Shown piece after piece: positions 59,569 to 64,000 of a stretch of DNA of 64,000 nt. Origin of the DNA: Streptomyces maremycinicus. Its GTDB lineage: Bacteria > Actinomycetota > Actinomycetes > Streptomycetales > Streptomycetaceae. The notes below the pieces were generated by a model. It worked only from the letters and a program-made list of their open reading frames with translations. It ran no database searches and was not told where the DNA came from. Where the stretch lies: contig NZ_BBYG01000020.1 of the NCBI RefSeq assembly GCF_001184025.1, positions 62,001 through 126,000 of the forward strand, given 5' to 3'. Numbering within the stretch: the stretch's first letter is position 1; every line of letters begins with the position of its first letter. The translations under genes were made by a program, and so were the position numbers.

Positions 59569-60855
59569 GTGCATCCGATCCGTTCCGCCTCTTCAACGCG
59601 TTCCCTCCGCGCCCGCGTCCGCGTCGGCGTTCTCGGTCTGGCCCTGTCGGCCGGGCTCGCCCTCCCCACCACCACTGCCACCGCCACCGCCGCCGCCACC
59701 GATGCGGCGCCCACCCTCACGGTCGAGGAACAGCGCCTGGCGCAGGCCGTTCCCCAGGAGATCCTGGCCCGCTCCGGGTTCGACGCGGTGGCTCCGCGCT
59801 TCGCCCGGCTGCTGGCGGCCTCGCACTCCTACGCCCAGGCCCGTCGGGTCGTCGCCCGCGAGGGCACGGCCCTGTGGCGGCGGGCGGTGGACCGGGTCCA
59901 GGGCCGCGGGCCCGCCGGCGGGGACCTCAGCCGGGACGACGACCGCCCGCTGTACTGGGCGCGGCTCGGCCTGACGAGCGAAGTGCGCACCTGGCAACCC
60001 GGTTTCGCGCTCACCGACGACCGGCGGAGCGCCCTGCTGGACGTGTTGGAGCGCACCTCGCGCGGGCAGGGCGACCTGCGCCTTCCGCGCCGCGCCGAGG
60101 GGCTCAAGCGCGTGCTGGTCACGGGCTTCGACCCGTTCACCCTGGACCGGGACATCCGGATATCCAACCCCTCGGGTGCCACCGCGCTCGCCCTCGACGG
60201 CACGGTGATCCGGACCGCCGACGGCCCGGCGCGGGTGGAGACCGCCGTGTTCCCGGTGCGCTGGCGGGACTTCGCGGACCTGACGGTGGAACGCGCCCTG
60301 CGGCCGTATCTGCCGGACGTCGATCTGTTCACCACCGTCAGCCAGGGCAGGGTCGGCCGCTTCGACGTGGAGCGCACCAACGGGGCCTGGCGCGGCGGCT
60401 TCCCCGACAACGAGAACATCGGCCGGACGGAGACCGTCCCGGTCGCCGACCCCGCCTCGCAGCCGCAGTGGACGGCCACGACCCTGCCGTACGCCGCGAT
60501 CGTGGCGGCGGACACGGGCCGGTTCCCCGTCTACGACAACACGAGCGTCACCGAGATCCCGGCGGGTGGCGGCGAGCCCGTCGTACGGCCGGACGGGCCG
60601 ACGCCGGGGTCGACCGCACGGGCCGGCGGCGGCGGGAACTACCTCTCCAACGAGATCGCCTACCGGGCCACCCTGCTGCGTGACCGGCTGGGGCTGCACG
60701 ACAGTCTGCCGGGCGGCCACGTGCACACCCCGGTCCTCCAGTTCGCCGCGGGCAACACCCAGGACGTCACCGATGCGGAGTTCGTCCGCAACCGGCTGGA
60801 CATCGTCGCCCAGGTGCGGGCGATCCTGGCCGTGGCCGTTTCGGCCGGGCGGTAG
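59569..60855 (+). CDS. Secreted pyroglutamyl-peptidase (C15)-like protein with Ser for catalytic Cys
   Basis: This 428-aa protein has a signal peptide (VRVGVLGLALSAGLALP...ATAAAT) and a helical pro-region of about 130 residues. The C15-like domain starts RVLVTGFDPFTLDRDIRISNPSGA. FDVERTNGAW keeps the likely catalytic Glu, and GGHVHTPVLQF keeps the His (H386). The segment normally G-x-Y-x-C-N reads GNYLSNEIAYR, so Ser360 replaces the catalytic Cys (codon 60646-60648). It could be a serine variant or an inactive binding protein. GTG at 59569 has GGAAGGA eleven bases upstream. Confidence 0.75.
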   Translation: MHPIRSASSTRSLRARVRVGVLGLALSAGLALPTTTATATAAATDAAPTLTVEEQRLAQAVPQEILARSGFDAVAPRFARLLAASHSYAQARRVVAREGTALWRRAVDRVQGRGPAGGDLSRDDDRPLYWARLGLTSEVRTWQPGFALTDDRRSALLDVLERTSRGQGDLRLPRRAEGLKRVLVTGFDPFTLDRDIRISNPSGATALALDGTVIRTADGPARVETAVFPVRWRDFADLTVERALRPYLPDVDLFTTVSQGRVGRFDVERTNGAWRGGFPDNENIGRTETVPVADPASQPQWTATTLPYAAIVAADTGRFPVYDNTSVTEIPAGGGEPVVRPDGPTPGSTARAGGGGNYLSNEIAYRATLLRDRLGLHDSLPGGHVHTPVLQFAAGNTQDVTDAEFVRNRLDIVAQVRAILAVAVSAGR

Positions 60856-60873
60856 GCGGGCGCGGCGCGGCCG

Positions 60874-61488
60874 TCAGTGCGAGGGCGCCAGCGCCAGGCT
60901 GACGCCCAGGCCCGCCAGCACCGAGCCGATGACCTTGTTGAGGACCTTCTGGCCGCGCAGCATCAGCGTGCGCATGCGGTCGTGGGAGAAGAAGACGGCG
61001 ACCACGCCGAACCACAGCAGATGCGCCACGGACATGAACAGGCCGTAGCCGGCCTGCTGCCCGACCGGTGTGCCGGGGCTGACGACCTGGGAGAACGTGG
61101 AGACGACGAAGAGGGTCGTCTTCGGGTTGAGGACGTTGGTCAGGAACCCGGCGCGCAGGGCGGCGAGCGGGGTCAGTTCGGTCTTGCCGGTGAGGTCGAC
61201 CTCGACCTCGCCCCGGGTGCGGAAGGTGCGGACGCCGATGTAGACCAGGTACGCCGCGCCGATCAGCTTGATGACCGTGAAGAGGAACGTGGACGACGCG
61301 ATGAGCAGGCCCACGCCGAGCATCGTGTACGTGACGTGGACGAGGACGCCCGCGGCGACCCCGGCCGCCGCGAGCAGTCCGGTACGGCGGCCGTAGAGGT
61401 AGCTGTTGCGGACGATCATCGCGAAGTCGGCGCCGGGGGCGATCACGGCCAGCACGGTGATGAGGGCGACGGCGAGCAGCTCGGTCAT
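60874..61488 (-). CDS. LysE/RhtB-family amino-acid exporter
   Basis: This 204-aa membrane protein has six hydrophobic segments. The LysE hallmark at the N-terminus is VIAPGADFAMIVRNSYLYGRRTGLLAAAGVAAG. FLTNVLNPKTTLFVVSTF carries the N-P-K motif. It probably exports an amino acid or derivative. The start overlaps the stop of the upstream EI24 gene (ATGA), so the two are coupled. Confidence 0.9.
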   Translation of the reverse strand: MTELLAVALITVLAVIAPGADFAMIVRNSYLYGRRTGLLAAAGVAAGVLVHVTYTMLGVGLLIASSTFLFTVIKLIGAAYLVYIGVRTFRTRGEVEVDLTGKTELTPLAALRAGFLTNVLNPKTTLFVVSTFSQVVSPGTPVGQQAGYGLFMSVAHLLWFGVVAVFFSHDRMRTLMLRGQKVLNKVIGSVLAGLGVSLALAPSH

Positions 61489-62282
61489 GACGTGGCGTTC
61501 TCCTCTTTCGGGGTGCCGGCCCCGTCGCCCTCGGCGATCTCCTCGCCGAGCAGCTCCCGGGCCAGCAGGGTGGCGCCCGCGACCGCGCCCGGCATCAGGA
61601 ACACCGCGACGACCGGCACCAGGAAGGCCAGCCCCAGCGGGGTGCCGAAGCCCCAGATCAGGGTCTTGCGGGAGCGGAGCAGGGCGAGCCGGGCCCGCAG
61701 GTCGACGCCCCGGCGCTGGAGGGCGACGGAGGCGAGTTCCTGGGTGAGGAAGAACCCGGTGACGAAGAAGCCGATCACCGGGACCACCGTCTGTCCGACG
61801 ACGGGGACGAATCCGAGGGCGAACAGCAGCACGGCCCACAGCAGCGCGCGACAGAGGATACGGAGGCTGTCGCGGGCGGAGATCCACAGTTCGCGCCAGA
61901 GCGGCAGCGCGGACTCGGGGGCCGTGCCGTCGGGCGAGACGTCCCGGTCGACCCGCTCGGAGAGGCTCTCGTAGAACGGCTGCCCGATGAGCAGGGTGAC
62001 GGCGGTGAAGGTCAGGACGGCGAGCAGCAGGCCGAGGGCGAACAGCACGACGACCAGGAAGCCGCGGAACAGTCCGCGCCAGGGGCTCGTCCAGCCGTCG
62101 GCGAACGGGGTCGACCACCCGACGAAGTCCTCGCCCCACACCGCGAGCGCCACCAGGGCCGCCGCGTAGAGGACCAGTGTGATCAGGCCGGGAACGAGCC
62201 CGAACCCGTACTGCTTGCCGTGCCGGGCCACCCACCGCTGGCCCTTCAGGAGGTACGTGAACCCCACCCCTAGATCGCGCAT
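61485..62282 (-). CDS. EI24/CysZ-like membrane protein
   Basis: The 265-aa protein opens GVGFTYLLKGQRWVARHGKQYGFGLVPGLITLVLY and has FVPVVGQTVVPVIGFFVTGFFLTQEL and a C-terminal RSRKTLIWGFGTPLGLAFLVPVV. This is the EI24 family (CysZ sulfate channel relatives). Four to six membrane segments are seen. It is followed without gap by the LysE-like gene. The transported species cannot be stated. Confidence 0.87.
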   Translation of the reverse strand: MRDLGVGFTYLLKGQRWVARHGKQYGFGLVPGLITLVLYAAALVALAVWGEDFVGWSTPFADGWTSPWRGLFRGFLVVVLFALGLLLAVLTFTAVTLLIGQPFYESLSERVDRDVSPDGTAPESALPLWRELWISARDSLRILCRALLWAVLLFALGFVPVVGQTVVPVIGFFVTGFFLTQELASVALQRRGVDLRARLALLRSRKTLIWGFGTPLGLAFLVPVVAVFLMPGAVAGATLLARELLGEEIAEGDGAGTPKEENATS

Positions 62283-62331
62283 GGCCGAACTCTATCGGTC
62301 GTGCACATTTCACGGCCGGGAGCCGTGGGCC

Positions 62332-62352
62332 GCCCCGCACGCCATGCGGGGC
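62332..62352. promoter_or_regulatory. Hairpin in the divergent EI24 / EstB-like intergenic region
   Basis: GCCCCGCA-CGCCA-TGCGGGGC is an 8-base perfect stem about 50 bases upstream of the EI24 start on the minus strand. The rest of the 261-base gap (62283-62543) shows no convincing gene. Confidence 0.45.
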
Positions 62353-62543
62353 GCGCCCGCAGGGGGCCGCCGTAGGCCATCCGGGGCATCGGTGACACCA
62401 ACACCGTGTCGTCGCAGTTGAGTCGAACGGGTACACCTCGCCGTACCGATCTCCGGAAGCAATGCGCAGAGGGAGTTCCCGCAGGTCGCACAAGCGGTGA
62501 TCACCATGGCTCACGTGAGCAGTGGGCCGGTTGAGGAGAGCGG

Positions 62544-63719
62544 ATGACTCGATTGACTGGGACGACGAGGGAGATCCACGGCACGGTCGCCGACGGATTC
62601 GAAGCGGTGCGGGAGGCGTTCGCCGCGTTCGTCGCGGAGGAACGGCCCGATTACGAGGGCCAGTTGTGCGCCCATGTGCACGGTCGGCGGGTGGTCGACC
62701 TGTGGGTGCCCGGCGACGGCGCCGGTCCCGACTCGCTCTACGGCGTCCATTCGTCGACCAAGGGCGCCGCCCACCTGGTGGTCGCCCTCCTCGTCCAGGA
62801 GGGCACGCTGGAGCTGGACCGTAAAGTCACCTACTACTGGCCCGAGTTCGCGGCCGAGGGCAAGGGCGCGCTGACCCTGCGCGAGCTGCTCGCGCACCGG
62901 GCCGGGGTGATCGGCACGGACGGCGGGTTCTCGCCGCAGGAGCTGGCCGACGACCGCCAGCTCGCCGAACGCCTCGCGGACCAGCGGCCGTTCTGGCGCC
63001 CGGGCACCGCGTTCGGCTACCACGGGCTGGTCATCGGGGCGCTCACCGGCGAGGTGGTACGGCGGGCCACCGGCCGTACGCTCCAGGAGGTGTACGAGGA
63101 GCGGGTGCGCGTCCCGTACGGGCTGGACTTCTTCCTTGGGCTGCCCGCGGCGCACGAGCCGCGGTTCCGCACCACGCGGCCGATGGCACCGACCGCGGAG
63201 CAGCGGGCGCTGCTGGACTCCGTGCCGGGCGGACCGCACACACTCGCCGCCGTCGCCTTCAACCGGCACGCCGCCCGGCCGACCGATCTGGAACTGCTAC
63301 CGAACGATCCGCTGATCCGGGCCAAGGGACCGGCATCGGTGGGCGGGGTGGCCTCGGCGCGCGGTCTGGCCGGGCTGTACGCGGCGGCGATCAGCGAGGT
63401 CGGCGGGAAGGCGCCGCTGCTGAAGGAGGACACGGCGGCGGAGTTCGGGCAGCTGCACTCGGTGGGCTACGACGTGGTGGCGCGCTCGCACAGGTCGTAC
63501 GGGCTGGGCTTCCAGGCGACCGCCGACACCTGGCACCCGTTCCTCGGCGCCGGCGCGTTCGGGCACAGCGGGGCGGGAGGCTGCCAGGCCTTCGCGGATC
63601 CGCGCAGCGGGCTGGCCTACGGCTACACCCGGCGCCGGTGCGCCTTCCCCGGCGGAGCCGCGCCGGAGAACGACCGGCTGGCGGCGGCGGTGCACGGGGC
63701 GGCCCTGGCGGCCGGCTAG
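62544..63719 (+). CDS. EstB-like serine hydrolase (beta-lactamase fold)
   Basis: This 391-aa cytoplasmic hydrolase has S-x-x-K (S70STK73), a Tyr motif in TAFGYHGLVIGAL (Y-H-G instead of Y-x-N, as in EstB-type esterases) and GHSGAGGCQAFADP in place of KTG. LRELLAHRAGV is the usual class-C segment. The Y-H-G form points to ester hydrolysis rather than beta-lactam resistance. ATG follows GAGGAGAG. Confidence 0.9.
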   Translation: MTRLTGTTREIHGTVADGFEAVREAFAAFVAEERPDYEGQLCAHVHGRRVVDLWVPGDGAGPDSLYGVHSSTKGAAHLVVALLVQEGTLELDRKVTYYWPEFAAEGKGALTLRELLAHRAGVIGTDGGFSPQELADDRQLAERLADQRPFWRPGTAFGYHGLVIGALTGEVVRRATGRTLQEVYEERVRVPYGLDFFLGLPAAHEPRFRTTRPMAPTAEQRALLDSVPGGPHTLAAVAFNRHAARPTDLELLPNDPLIRAKGPASVGGVASARGLAGLYAAAISEVGGKAPLLKEDTAAEFGQLHSVGYDVVARSHRSYGLGFQATADTWHPFLGAGAFGHSGAGGCQAFADPRSGLAYGYTRRRCAFPGGAAPENDRLAAAVHGAALAAG

Positions 63720-63742
63720 CTCCGGCGCGGGAGCCGACGCGC

Positions 63743-63781
63743 GCGAAGGCCGCACCCCACGTCCGGGGATGCGGCCTTCGC
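63743..63781. terminator. Bidirectional terminator between the EstB-like and oxidoreductase genes
   Basis: GCGAAGGCCGCA and TGCGGCCTTCGC form the outer 12-base stem, with CCCC/GGGG pairing inside. Confidence 0.88.
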
Positions 63782-63835
63782 CGTACCCGACTACCGGTGG
63801 ACGACCGGTGTCGGGGCGGTGTCACGGACCGGGGA

Positions 63836-64000
63836 TCAGAGCTTGACGATCATCTTTCCGGTGTTGTCGCCGCGCAGCACCCCGAGGAACGCCTCCAGGT
63901 TGTTCTCGATGCCCTCGACGACCGTCTCGCGGTACTTGAGCTCGCCGGAGCGGACCCAGCCGCCGACCTCGCGCACGAACTCCGGCTGGAGGTCGTAGTG
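63836..64000 (-). CDS. NADP-dependent MDR-family oxidoreductase (C-terminal part; cut by window)
   Basis: Only the last 54 codons are in the window; the TGA is at 63838-63836. The translated end reads ...VRSGELKYRETVVEGIEN, then LEAFLGVLRGDNTGKMIVKL. This is characteristic of the medium-chain NADP-dependent oxidoreductases (CurA / leukotriene B4 12-hydroxydehydrogenase-like), which reduce enones. The cofactor domain lies outside. Confidence 0.87.
   Translation of the reverse strand, partial: HYDLQPEFVREVGGWVRSGELKYRETVVEGIENNLEAFLGVLRGDNTGKMIVKL

Noticed and set aside
62310..62507. Small minus-strand frame starting MVITACATCG
   Set aside because: No SD, contains the intergenic hairpin, and composition is not protein-like; the CxxC is likely chance.

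Overview
The window is high-GC actinobacterial DNA that reads as a core-chromosome segment of a Streptomyces. GTG starts are frequent, coding frames show strong third-position G/C bias, and the gene content matches Streptomyces chromosomes: fasR-fabD-fabH-acpP-fabF, homodimeric aceE, ahpE, DUF3052, DUF3145, terD paralogs and an ECF41-type sigma factor. No insertion sequence, prophage, integrase, plasmid gene or CRISPR array was seen. One tRNA gene (Val, anticodon TAC) is present.

Layout. 0-5.4 kb: a cut GNAT gene, an MFS drug exporter with a fused winged-helix tail, a membrane-anchored peptidoglycan-binding protein, a HAD phosphatase, and a GDT1/UPF0016 cation exporter preceded by a yybP-ykoY type (Mn2+) riboswitch. 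5.7-14.2 kb: a secreted HNH nuclease, a PhoD-like phosphoesterase, an FAD/NAD(P)-binding protein, a DedA protein, DUF2277, a ketopantoate-reductase-like enzyme, a GNAT, a DCC thioredoxin-like protein and a small unknown gene behind LexA-like boxes. 14.2-16.5 kb: an ECF41 sigma factor divergent from a SnoaL-LUD fusion, then a strong terminator and the tRNA. 16.7-24.4 kb: envelope genes (DUF4097 repeat protein, coiled-coil membrane protein, DUF4383, amidase, NodB-like protein, bifunctional PBP). In the last two a canonical catalytic residue is replaced.

24.6-34 kb is the most distinctive block: a tellurium-resistance-type (Ter) stress module. One arm is a three-gene biosynthetic-type operon: HpcH/CitE-like lyase, a PRTase-TRSP-StiP-PELOTA fusion, and a HAD phosphatase. 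The other arm carries three TerD proteins, a TerA-like protein and a DUF475/TerC-like membrane protein. 34-38 kb: ahpE, DUF3052 and aceE, the E1 of pyruvate dehydrogenase that makes acetyl-CoA. 38-47.6 kb: a potassium channel, an MFS/TetR pair with face-to-face promoters, an alpha/beta hydrolase, DUF4429, an aldo-keto reductase/MerR operon, a serine hydrolase and a pirin. 47.7-52.6 kb: the fatty-acid synthase operon with its activator gene fasR directly upstream. 52.8-64 kb: DUF3145, a GDSL lipoprotein, galM, a GH3 beta-glucosidase, RidA/LysR, a secreted pyroglutamyl-peptidase-like protein with Ser in place of the catalytic Cys, CysZ-like and LysE-like membrane proteins, an EstB-like hydrolase and a cut MDR oxidoreductase.

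Functional themes. Acetyl-CoA supply (aceE) and fatty-acid initiation/elongation (fab operon) lie about 10 kb apart. Metal and oxidative stress handling (Mn exporter, Ter proteins, AhpE) and envelope remodelling recur. Many genes lack a Shine-Dalgarno sequence and instead have a -10-like hexamer 6-7 bases before the start codon, which suggests leaderless transcripts. All family names come from motif recognition by eye. No database search was run.
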